Assembly (NCBI GenBank): GCA_963664835.2
Contig: CAXXUG010000028.1
Span: forward strand, 203,210-267,209
Source of the DNA: G963664835 sp963664835
GTDB taxonomy: Bacteria; Chloroflexota; UBA6077; FW602-bin22; JBCLEL01
Direction: 5' to 3'
DNA length: 64,000 bases
Both the position numbers and the translations under genes were made by a program. The notes beneath the pieces are model-generated. The model searched no databases. It saw nothing but the letters and a program-made list of their open reading frames with translations, and was not told the DNA's origin. Shown here one piece after another: positions 1-7,862 of the stretch (its first letter is position 1; each line of letters starts with the position of its first letter).

Positions 1-800
1 AGTTGCAGCGGCGCCTCGAAGAAACCCGCATTGACGTAACATTGCAGCCGCCATCTCTGATACGGGGACAAACCCACATTGTGCATCAGACAATGCGGCA
101 GATTGTCGATGCCTTTATCCCACTCGGGTTCCAGGTCGCGGAGGGTCCCGAAGTCGAGCTCGACTACTACAACTTTGAGGCGCTGAACATCCCTAAGGAC
201 CATCCAGCTCGAGATATGTGGGACACTTTCTGGATTGAAGACCCTCGACGCCCCGGCGAAGTCCTGCTGCGCACTCACACTTCTCCGGTCCAAGTCCGCG
301 TGATGGAGCAAAGCAGGCCTCCGATTCGAGTCCTGGTTCCAGGAATGTGCTACCGCTATGAGGCGGTCGACGCTACCCACGAGTCCGTTTTCTACCAGGT
401 CGAAGGGTTGGCCGTCGATCGCGGGATCACGATGGCCGAATTGAAAGGAACTCTGGTCAGTTTCACCCACTCAGTGTTTGGACCAGAGCGGAAGGCCCGG
501 TTCCGTTGTGACTACTTTCCCTTCGTAGAACCAGGCGTCGAACTCTCCATCGATTGCCACGGCTGCAGCGGCTCGGGGTGCCGGCTGTGCAAGCATACAG
601 GTTGGATCGAGATCCTCGGTGCCGGGATGGTCCATCCCAATGTGCTGGAAGCGGTTGGCTACGATCCAGAAATATACACCGGCTTCGCGTTCGGGATGGG
701 GCCCGAGCGCATCGCAATGCTCAAGCACGGTATCGACGACATAAGACTGTTCAAGAGCAACGACCTACGTTTCTTGCAGCAGTTCGCTCCGGGGGTGTGA
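1..800 (+). CDS. pheS: Phenylalanine-tRNA ligase alpha subunit, 5' end cut by window
   Basis: Catalytic alpha subunit of the cytoplasmic (alpha-beta)2 enzyme that charges tRNA-Phe. About 265 C-terminal residues are visible of the roughly 340 usual, and the gene runs off the left edge. Class II synthetase motifs are plain: motif 2 region RTHTSPVQVRVM, the FYQVEG substrate strand and motif 3 GFAFGMGPERIAM. A Cys-rich stretch (CHGCSGSGCRLC) before GWIEILGAGMVHP is usual in many bacterial PheS. The stop TGA (798-800) lies three bases before the pheT ATG, so the two subunits are co-transcribed and probably translationally coupled. The identification is essentially certain. Confidence 0.97.
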   Translation, partial: LQRRLEETRIDVTLQPPSLIRGQTHIVHQTMRQIVDAFIPLGFQVAEGPEVELDYYNFEALNIPKDHPARDMWDTFWIEDPRRPGEVLLRTHTSPVQVRVMEQSRPPIRVLVPGMCYRYEAVDATHESVFYQVEGLAVDRGITMAELKGTLVSFTHSVFGPERKARFRCDYFPFVEPGVELSIDCHGCSGSGCRLCKHTGWIEILGAGMVHPNVLEAVGYDPEIYTGFAFGMGPERIAMLKHGIDDIRLFKSNDLRFLQQFAPGV

Positions 801-803
801 TGA

Positions 804-3254
804 ATGAACATCGCATTGAGTTGGCTTGAATCCTATGTAGACCTCGATCGGCCCATTGAGGATGTAGCTCACGTCTTGACCATGGCCGGCATCGAAGTGG
901 CCGAGATCAGAGAGGTGGGCGCCGGATGGAACAACGTCTACGTCGGCCGAATTATCTCGTTGGACAAGCATCCAAACGCCGACAGACTTCTTCTTGCAAC
1001 GGTAGACTACGGCGCCGATACGATCACGGTCGTCACCGGTGCACCCAACCTGGAAGTTGGCGACGTGGTGCCGCTGGCGCTAGCCGGCGCCACACTACAC
1101 GACCCATACTCCGACTCGCCCCGGACTATGAAAGTGAAGCCCGCCAAGCTCCGGGGAGTACGCTCCGAAGGCATGGTCTGCTCGGAAAAGGAGCTCGGTT
1201 TAGGCGAGGACCACTCCGGCATAATGAAGCTCGATCACGACCGGGAAATTGGTCGCGATCTTCGTGATGAGTTGGGCGAGACGGTAATTCAGCTGGACCT
1301 GACGCCAAATCGAAGCGATTGTCTTTCGATTCTCGGCGTCGCCAGTGAAATCGCCGCACATCTCGACACGAAGGTGCGTCGTCCGCCGATCGAGTGGCTG
1401 GGCGCCGGCGAGCCGGCTGATGAACTGGTCTCAATCGAGATTGCCGATCTAGATCTTTGTTCCCGCTATTGCGGAACCGTCGTACGTGGATTAGAGATCG
1501 GGCCATCTCCACTGTGGCTCAGGCAACGTTTGGAGGCGGTCGGTTTGAGGCCGATCAACAATGTAGTTGACGTTACCAACTATGTAATGTGGGAGTTCGG
1601 CCAGCCGCTCCACGCGTTCGATTTTCGCACCCTTCGTGGAGCCAAGATTGTTGTGCGCAGGGCCCGTCCGGGCGAGCGCATCGTGACGATCGATCGGATC
1701 GACAGAGAACTCGATAATGACACGCTGGTTATCGCCGATGCTGAGCGGCCGGTAGCGCTAGCCGGAGTGATGGGCGGAAGTGATACCGAGGTCCATGAAG
1801 GGACCGTTGACGTGCTGATCGAGTCGGCAACGTTCGACCAGACTTCCATCCGAAAGACGGTCCAGAAACAGAAACTGCCTTCGGAAGCCTCGCGCAGATT
1901 TGACAAGGGCCTGCCTCTTGAACTCTCTCGCATCGCCGTCGACAGAGCGACCCGGCTGATGTTGGAAGTGGCCGGCGGTAAAGCCGCTCCCGGAGTAGTG
2001 GACGCCTGCCCCGAGCCGCCAACTCAAGTAACAATCACGTTTCCAATCAGCGAAGCTAAGCGGCTGCTGGGTGTCGACTTGACCAGCGAAGAGGTCGCGT
2101 CGGTGATGAAGCGGCTGTCGATTGGAGTGGAGACAGCGGACTCTTGCCTCTCACTTCGACCGCCGTACTGGCGAACTGACCTTCGGATCAAGGCGGATAT
2201 CGTTGAAGAGCTCGCCCGAGTAATTGGCTACGATCAATTGCCGACGCGAATGCCCTCCGGCGAAATACCGGAACCGCGGCCGGCTCCTGTCTGGCATCGA
2301 GCCGAGCGAATCCGGTCCCTGTTGGCGACGCTTGGATTGAGCGAGATCGTTACCTACCCACTCGTCAGCAAAGAGAGACAGGCGCGTATTCCGCGCGCAG
2401 TCGAAGGAGCACAGAGTGGCTCGGAGTTCGACGAGCGATTCAATCCACCGGTAACCCCAATAAAGCTCGTGAATCCCCTTAGCGCGGATTCCGACGCTCT
2501 TCGCGTGAATATGATCGCTCAGCTCTTGGAGACGTTGCGGGACAACCTGCGTTATCGTGAGGGGAACGTCGATCTCTTCGAGCTCGGCAAAGTCTATCTG
2601 AGCAACGACGACGCTCTGCCGGAAGAACGAAATCTCCTGGCTGCCGTCCTGTACCGCGACCGAACCGGCCGGCGCTGGGGTGAGGTTGATGCTCAGGACT
2701 TCTATGACGGTAAGGCCTTAGTCAATGCTGTAGTCGATTCGTTCGGACTTGGCGTCGACTTTCGCCCGCTCGAGCATCCGCTCTTTCTCCCCGGCAGGGC
2801 GGCGGCGGCAATTCAATCGGGAGACGGCGGCCTTGTTGGCGCAGTGGGCGAGGTTCAGCCCGCTGTACTCCGAAAGTTCGACGTGGACAAATCGACCACT
2901 CTGGTCCTCTTCGATTTCGACAGTCTGGCGAATGCGCCCGACGAAGAGCGAGGATACGAACCTTTGCCCCGCTTTCCCGCCGTGCAACAGGACCTTGCGA
3001 TTGTGGTCGATCAGTCCATACCGTCCGCGGATATCGAGGAAGCTATCCTTGACGCCGGTCGGCCGCTTCTGGATTCAGTCGAGCTATTCGACCTGTTCCA
3101 GGGCGAGAGCATCGGTTTGGGCAAGCGCAGCCTTGCCTACCATCTCAACTACAGGGTCGCGGATCGCACGCTCACGGACGAGGAGGTCGCCTCCCGGCAC
3201 CAGGCGATCACGAAATCTCTGGCCGACCGTCTGGGCGCCACATTGCGCACGTAG
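804..3254 (+). CDS. pheT: Phenylalanine-tRNA ligase beta subunit
   Basis: Editing and tRNA-binding subunit of phenylalanyl-tRNA synthetase, 816 residues, the usual length. Domain order is canonical: an EMAP/OB-fold tRNA-binding domain (about residues 40-155), the B3/B4 editing domain (about 210-390), B5 (about 405-475), a catalytic-like core, and the C-terminal anticodon-binding FDX-ACB domain (about 720-816, with PRFPAVQQDLAIVVD at its start). The ATG at 804 follows the pheS stop closely and gives the standard MNIALSWLESYVD start. The frame is intact throughout. No terminator is obvious in the repeat-bearing DNA that follows. Confidence 0.97.
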   Translation: MNIALSWLESYVDLDRPIEDVAHVLTMAGIEVAEIREVGAGWNNVYVGRIISLDKHPNADRLLLATVDYGADTITVVTGAPNLEVGDVVPLALAGATLHDPYSDSPRTMKVKPAKLRGVRSEGMVCSEKELGLGEDHSGIMKLDHDREIGRDLRDELGETVIQLDLTPNRSDCLSILGVASEIAAHLDTKVRRPPIEWLGAGEPADELVSIEIADLDLCSRYCGTVVRGLEIGPSPLWLRQRLEAVGLRPINNVVDVTNYVMWEFGQPLHAFDFRTLRGAKIVVRRARPGERIVTIDRIDRELDNDTLVIADAERPVALAGVMGGSDTEVHEGTVDVLIESATFDQTSIRKTVQKQKLPSEASRRFDKGLPLELSRIAVDRATRLMLEVAGGKAAPGVVDACPEPPTQVTITFPISEAKRLLGVDLTSEEVASVMKRLSIGVETADSCLSLRPPYWRTDLRIKADIVEELARVIGYDQLPTRMPSGEIPEPRPAPVWHRAERIRSLLATLGLSEIVTYPLVSKERQARIPRAVEGAQSGSEFDERFNPPVTPIKLVNPLSADSDALRVNMIAQLLETLRDNLRYREGNVDLFELGKVYLSNDDALPEERNLLAAVLYRDRTGRRWGEVDAQDFYDGKALVNAVVDSFGLGVDFRPLEHPLFLPGRAAAAIQSGDGGLVGAVGEVQPAVLRKFDVDKSTTLVLFDFDSLANAPDEERGYEPLPRFPAVQQDLAIVVDQSIPSADIEEAILDAGRPLLDSVELFDLFQGESIGLGKRSLAYHLNYRVADRTLTDEEVASRHQAITKSLADRLGATLRT

Positions 3255-3284
3255 ACTGGACTTGGCCGGTAGGGTGGCAGGGGT

Positions 3285-3700
3285 GTGGGACGAAAATGAT
3301 AAATCGCGGCCAGGAGAGTGTCCGCGTTCAACCGCTCCCGTCTAGGTGTGTGAAGATTCTACCTGCTGCCGCACTCATTTTTGCGGCCGCTCCATTCGTC
3401 ATTGCTATGAAAATTAGATGAATCTGCTAACTTCTGCTAACTCGTGTCGCGATTTTCATCCTCTTATGCGGCCTTCGCAAGGCCATGGTGATTCCGGCGA
3501 AGTCCGGAATCCGGAGGGACGGGGATGGGAAATGTAGCGCGGGGGCTTGTCCCCCGCTCCCGGCAGACCGGCGACCAACCCTAGTCCCGAGTCACTGAAT
3601 AGAAGATCCGCCAACCAGTGCGCCCCATTTTCATACCTTGGCGTGTCGGCGCAAGCTGGGATGAGCGATTCCTACGCAAATAGACTCCGGCAACGACCCT
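3285..3700 (+). repeat. Dispersed composite repeat, copy 1
   Basis: Non-coding copy of a repeat that recurs at about 7205, 22440, 22710, 26925 and (inverted) 63053. Recognisable blocks in order are a gene-facing part with GAGAGTG, the ATTCCGGCGAAG..CCGGAAT inverted repeat (about 3490-3512), a GGGAAATGTAGCGC lead-in, a hairpin at 3539-3557 with 7-bp stem GCGGGGG/CCCCCGC and loop CTTGT, and a tail with CCTTGGCGTGTCGGCGCAAGC ending in GAGCGATT. No reading frame looks real. It is present in several intergenic spaces but in no gene here, which fits a mobile or REP-like element. Confidence 0.75.
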
Positions 3701-4187
3701 CGGTACCACTATATGCGACGCGGTGCTCCCAATCATCACTTCGGCCCCCGATCTCGCCAAGCGGTCGATTCAAGGCGTGGCTTGTACAACGACGTGCACT
3801 AACGCGAATGCCGAAGGGCCTGGACTCCAGTCCGCCTGAGGCGGACCGGAGTAACCTTGGAAGGCTTGTGTTGCCATTACCGTCCCCGATTTCACGAAGC
3901 GATTCATCGAAGGCGCGGCCGGCAAGCCAATACGGGGGCCGGCCCCGTTCGTCATTACTATGAGAACAGACCGCTTCGGGGGCCTCTCGTTCGTTATTCG
4001 CGACATCCCTTCGTCGATTTTGTGGACCTGCCTATGCTTCCCTACAATCCCTTCGCCCTGAAACCGGCGTCTGGACGTGTGGTCCGGTCTGAACTAAACT
4101 GCATCAATATCACGAAGCCAGCGCGGCCTGAGGACTCCAATCGGGTGTCCTCCTAGTAAGTGCCTATATTGGGGGAGGTCTCAATTC
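3701..4187. other. Non-coding DNA with decayed repeat pieces before amt
   Basis: No gene is supported here. A short-loop inverted repeat GTCCGCC-tga-GGCGGAC lies at 3830-3846. Fragments such as CGTTCGTCATTACTATG (about 3946) echo the dispersed repeat. A 6-bp hairpin GAGGAC/GTCCTC (4130-4152) precedes the amt ribosome-binding site GGGGGAGG (about 4171-4178). The hairpin has no following T-run, so it is not called a terminator. Confidence 0.5.
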
Positions 4188-5412
4188 ATGATTAGTGGAG
4201 CCGATACGGCTTGGGTCCTGGTCAGTTCGGCCCTAGTCCTATTGATGATTCCCGGAATCGCGTTCTTCTATGGAGGCCTTGTCAGGAGAAAGAACGTAGC
4301 CGGAACTCTGATGCAGGTCGTGGTTACGATGGGAGTCGTCGGAGTTGCGTGGGTGCTATGGGGCTACAGCCTGGCTTTCGGCCCTTCGCTCGGTGGTTTT
4401 TTGGGCAACCTCGAGTGGTTTGGACTCGCCGGCGTTAGCGCTGCCGATGCGGGGCCGTATTCGGACACAATCCCCCACCAGGCGTTCATGGTGTTTCAGG
4501 GCATGTTCGCGATGATAACGCCTGCGATAGTCATCGGTGGGTTTGCCGAGCGGATGAAGTTTTCCTCGTTCCTCGTGTTCACCGTCCTTTGGGTGACTAT
4601 CGTCTACGCTCCAATGGCCCATTGGGTATGGAGCACTGACGGCTGGATCGGTTCGCTGGGTGCCCTCGATTTCGCCGGCGGAACGGTTGTTCACATCAAC
4701 TCTGGAGTTGCAGCTCTGGCGGCGGCGCTGATCATCGGCAAGCGAATTGGCTATGGCGAGCAGTCGATGGCGCCCCACCACGTCCCTATGGTCGTTGTTG
4801 GGCGCGGGGCCTGCTATGGTTTGGATGGTTCGGGTTCAACGCCGGTAGCGCCCCTCGCGCCGGACGGGAACGCGGTCAACGCCTTCGTGGTTACGAACGT
4901 TGGCCGCGGCGGCCGGCGTAGTCGCGTGGATGGCCGCGTCCTGGCTGTTCGACGAGAAACCAAGCCTCATAGGTGCCGCATCAGGCGCTGTGGCCGGCCT
5001 TGTGGGAATCACTCCCGCTGCGGGGTTCGTCGGCGTCCTGCCGGCTATATTAATCGGTGCCGTGGCCGGTGTCCTGTGCTACTGGTCCATCAACCTTCTG
5101 AGCAAGCTGAAAGTCGACGACTCCTTAGCCGTGCTCGGAGTACACGGCATGGGCGGAACCTGGGGCGCAATTGCCACCGGCTTGTTTGTCGGCGTCGGGT
5201 TTGGAGCGTTGGCCGACGGCGTTAGTCGCGCCGAGCAGGTTCTTTACCAGCTTATCGGGGTAGGCGCGGCTTGGGGCTGGGCCCTGGCGGCAACATCTTT
5301 GATCCTGGTCGTCATCAAGGTGACGATTGGACTTCGTGTAAGCGCCGGCGATGAGGCGGCTGGATTGGATATATCTCAGCATGGCGAAATTGCCTACTCG
5401 TCCGAAGACTAG
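4188..5412 (+). pseudogene. amt: Ammonium transporter Amt, frame broken by extra bases
   Basis: Amt/Rh-family ammonium channel of the inner membrane. The ATG at 4188 has a strong Shine-Dalgarno and opens MISGADTAWVLVSSALVLLM. The first 200 residues are intact, including PHQAFMVFQGMFAMITP and the pore-region HINSGVAALAAAL. Around 4800-4903 the family sequence can only be followed by skipping four single bases: one in the GGG/C near 4803, one near 4810, one in the CCCC at 4851-4854, and one G at 4902-4903. The last 160 residues (VAWMAASWLFDEKPS, GVHGMGGTWGAIATGLF) then read cleanly to TAG at 5412. The gene is either a genuine pseudogene or a sequence with homopolymer insertion errors. A PII gene follows, the classical amt-glnK pairing. 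Confidence 0.85.
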
Positions 5413-5518
5413 CGCTCTCGCGGCACTTCAGGAGTTTGCGACGACCCGTTGAGGGCTACGGCGAGTAGCCACTTGCGGTGTCTAACGACTAGTGCGACGA
5501 TCTTGTGGGGAATCTATC

Positions 5519-5866
5519 GTGAACAGAATCGAAGCGATTATCAGACCAGAAAAGCTGCACGCGGTGACCGAGGGTCTCGCCGCGGTGGGTCTCGTGGGCC
5601 TTAATGTAGTCCACGTTACGGGTCGAGGTGCCCAACGCGGTGTCGTTGCCGGTGGCGCGCGCGGCGTCGGCCGGCGGGTGATTGACATGCTGCCCAAAGG
5701 TCAAGATCGAGCTCGTCGTCAAGGACAGCGAAACCCAGATCGCGATCGATACCGTGATCGAGAACGCCCGCCACCGGTGAGATCGGCGACGGCAAAATCT
5801 TTGTGGACGCCAGTTACAAACGTCATCCGAGTCCGGACAGGCGAGCAGGGCGACGACGCGGTCTGA
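5519..5866 (+). pseudogene. glnK: Nitrogen regulatory protein PII (GlnK type), frame broken
   Basis: PII trimer protein that senses 2-oxoglutarate and ATP/ADP and plugs the Amt channel. The GTG at 5519 opens VNRIEAIIRPEKLHAV, and the N-terminal half through VIDMLPK reads in one frame. After that the family sequence needs three single-base skips: one after LPK (about 5700), one near 5774, and one near 5813 before VTNVIRVRTGEQGDDAV. Between them KIELVVKD and TGEIGDGKIFV are plain. The three insertions sum to a whole codon, so the C-terminus returns to the original frame and stop. The T-loop lacks the usual uridylylated Tyr. It pairs with amt 106 bp upstream. Confidence 0.8.
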
Positions 5867-5891
5867 TTATCCGGGAAGAGCTTTCGGCTTC

Positions 5892-6784
5892 CTATGGGCT
5901 GTATGGAACCGGGATTCCGTTAGTTAGCGTTTGTACCCGATAGATACTTGCGGGGGCGGTGATGTACATTACGCTCCAATCTTCCCCACCCCACGCGCAG
6001 GTTGGCCGGCGACTCCGGAGTGACGACACGACCCAACAGCTCCCCTGACGGATCGACGATCCAGACGCCTCCGGGTCCAGGACAGTACAAGACGCCTTGT
6101 TGATCTACTTTCATCCCATCGGGAGTCACGATGCCTGGCCGGTTGATATCGATCACCACCCTGCTGTCCTCTAACCTTACGATCATCGTCTAAGTCCAGA
6201 GCCACGACGTTGCGCTCCGCACTGTCAACCACGTAAAGGGTCCTCTCGTCGGGTGAAAACGCGATGCCGTTGGGCCCCTCCAACTCATCAGTCACCAGAG
6301 TAATCGTGCCGTGCCTATCAGCAGCAAACACGCCATTGATCTCCAGTTCTTTCTCCTCGCCGGGCGGCAAGCCATATATGGGATCGGTGAAGTATATCTC
6401 GCCATTAGATTTGATCGCTAAGTCGTTTGGGCTGTTGAACCGCTTGCCCTGGTATCTGTCGAAAAGAGTCGTCGCCTGGCCGTCGTCCGACACCACCGTA
6501 ACGCTTCGCGAGTCTCCTTCACAGACGATCAATCGGCCATCATGGTCTAGCGTCATCCCGTTCGCTTTGTCCGACGGCGCGCGAAAGGTAGTGATTTCGG
6601 TTCCTTCCGGAAGCTCGCGAAGGCGGACCGTCCGGCTGTTCGGGATATCGTTGAATAGCAGGTATCCGTCCTTCCAGACAGGCCCCTCACTGAACGCGAA
6701 TCCCGCCGCAATTCTATCTATTTCCGCGTTACCCGATATGAGATCGAGGATTCTCGCGGAGACTACCTCTATGTATCCTTGCAT
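5892..6784 (-). pseudogene. SMP-30/gluconolactonase-like protein, frame broken
   Basis: Six-bladed propeller of the SMP-30/gluconolactonase/LRE family, which hydrolyses sugar lactones using a divalent metal. The ATG at 6784 has GGAGGG just upstream. Family motifs run in order: FSEGPVW, FNDIPNSR, KANGMTLDHDGRL, FNSPNDLAIKSNGEIYFTDP and GPNGIAFSPDERTLYVVDS. Near 6185 an extra base moves the frame; the other frame continues VRLEDSRVVIDINRPGIVTPDGMKVD. Near 5985 a second break leads to EDWSVMYITAPASIYRVQT and a stop at 5892. Three frames are therefore needed for one protein. It lies convergent to glnK, and its true substrate cannot be told. Confidence 0.8.
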
Positions 6785-7204
6785 ACTCCCTCCAAAGACT
6801 CAGAGATTATAGACGAGTCGTCGGTAAGAATGAATATGCTCACATCCACCGTAACTGTTCAGACTTAGGGGACATTCTTTGCGAGCGTCATTCGTGTGAA
6901 AATGTTTCCCGGGCCCCGATCCGGCATTTGCCTCCTTTCAACCATGATGCCGGCTATTTCTTGGCCTACACCGTGCCGGATTGCTGACCGTTGGTCAATG
7001 GCGGAATGAGAAAATGTAGCGCGGGAGCTTGTCACCCGCTGGGGTCGTGGTGGGGCGTGGCAGAATCCGCCGGGCTAATTAGCTGTCCCAATCCACAACT
7101 CCTGTCCCCCTTCATTCGTCATTTGAATGTTGTAAGTGCCTCACAAATGACACCCAAACGCTTCCAGCGAGGGGAACCGATTTTCAAACCATGGAAAGAC
7201 GAAA
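6785..7204. repeat. Non-coding DNA with diverged hairpin repeat copy
   Basis: No gene is supported. A diverged copy of the dispersed repeat lies around 6995-7150: the lead-in AAAATGTAGC is followed by a hairpin GCGGGaG-CTTGT-CaCCCGC at 7021-7039 with one internal A/A mismatch. G-rich DNA follows (GGGGTCGTGGTGGGGCGTGG, 7041-7060). Confidence 0.5.
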
Positions 7205-7612
7205 CCCGCCGGCATGAGTAATTGGTACGAAAATGATCCTACGTGGCCCCGAGAGTGCCCTCATTAAACCGGGTCCCGCACTCGTCAATCTGGCCTCCCG
7301 TTCGTCCTTCTCGGCGAAGGCCGGAATCCAGGAGGGGCGGGATGGGAAATGTAGCGCGGGGGCTTGTCCCCTGCTGGGGTCGGGGTCGGGGTCGGGGCAT
7401 GGCAGAATCCCCTGTGCGAATTCGCCGCATGAAACGGCAACTCCGGTTTTCATCCCTTGGTGTGCCGGCGCAAGCCGGGATGGGTGATTGGTACGATAAT
7501 GGCCGGACTAGCTAACTTCCTCTAACTGGGACTTCGTTTCCAGCCGGAAGAGGACATTGTAGGGCTGGGGCTTGTCCCCAGCCGCAGGCAGGTCAGCGGC
7601 TCAATCACGGCG
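7205..7612 (+). repeat. Dispersed composite repeat, two hairpins
   Basis: Copy of the composite repeat seen at 3285. It starts at about 7218 with ATTGGTACGAAAATGATCC, has GAGAGTGCC, the CGGCGAAGGCCGGAATCCAG block (about 7311-7330) and a hairpin at 7356-7374 (GCGGGGG/CCCCTGC, loop CTTGT, one G-T wobble). A G-tract follows, then the CCTTGGTGTGCCGGCGCAAGCC tail. A second subtype starts at about 7495 (ATGGCCGGAC, AACTTCCTCTAACTGGG) with hairpin GGCTGGGG/CCCCAGCC at 7563-7583. This second subtype matches 26940-27030 almost base for base. Confidence 0.75.
7376..7397 (+). other. G-quadruplex motif (four GGGG runs)
   Basis: Four GGGG runs at 7376-7379, 7382-7385, 7388-7391 and 7394-7397, separated by TC each time. 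This is a textbook intramolecular G-quadruplex pattern with 2-nt loops, and also a short hexanucleotide tandem repeat. It lies inside a copy of the dispersed repeat, directly after the CTTGT hairpin. Confidence 0.6.
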
Positions 7613-7862
7613 GTAATACCAGACGCCGATCACTATTTGAGGGAAGGGGTCGGCATCAGAATATGTGAAATACGAAACAAAAATGCAAGCAGGTCCGCAG
7701 TCGATATGGTGCTGTTGTCCTGGCCCGCTGGCCCTTTAGGTTAACACTTGCCCGGTTCCAAAAGAGCGAGAATCCAAAACAGATACTCGTTCAAACCGTC
7801 CCCGGCGGCGTTGGCATGCGAGGCCCATTCGCCGTGTCCAAGTCGGAAAGCGCAGTACCTGA
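7613..7862. other. Gap without recognised features
   Basis: About 250 bp between the repeat cluster and the 3' end of the MFS gene. I see no gene, RNA or clear hairpin-plus-T-run here. Confidence 0.4.

Noticed and set aside
4130..4152. Hairpin before amt as riboswitch or terminator
   Set aside because: Only 6 bp with an 11-nt loop, no T-run and no recognised riboswitch core.
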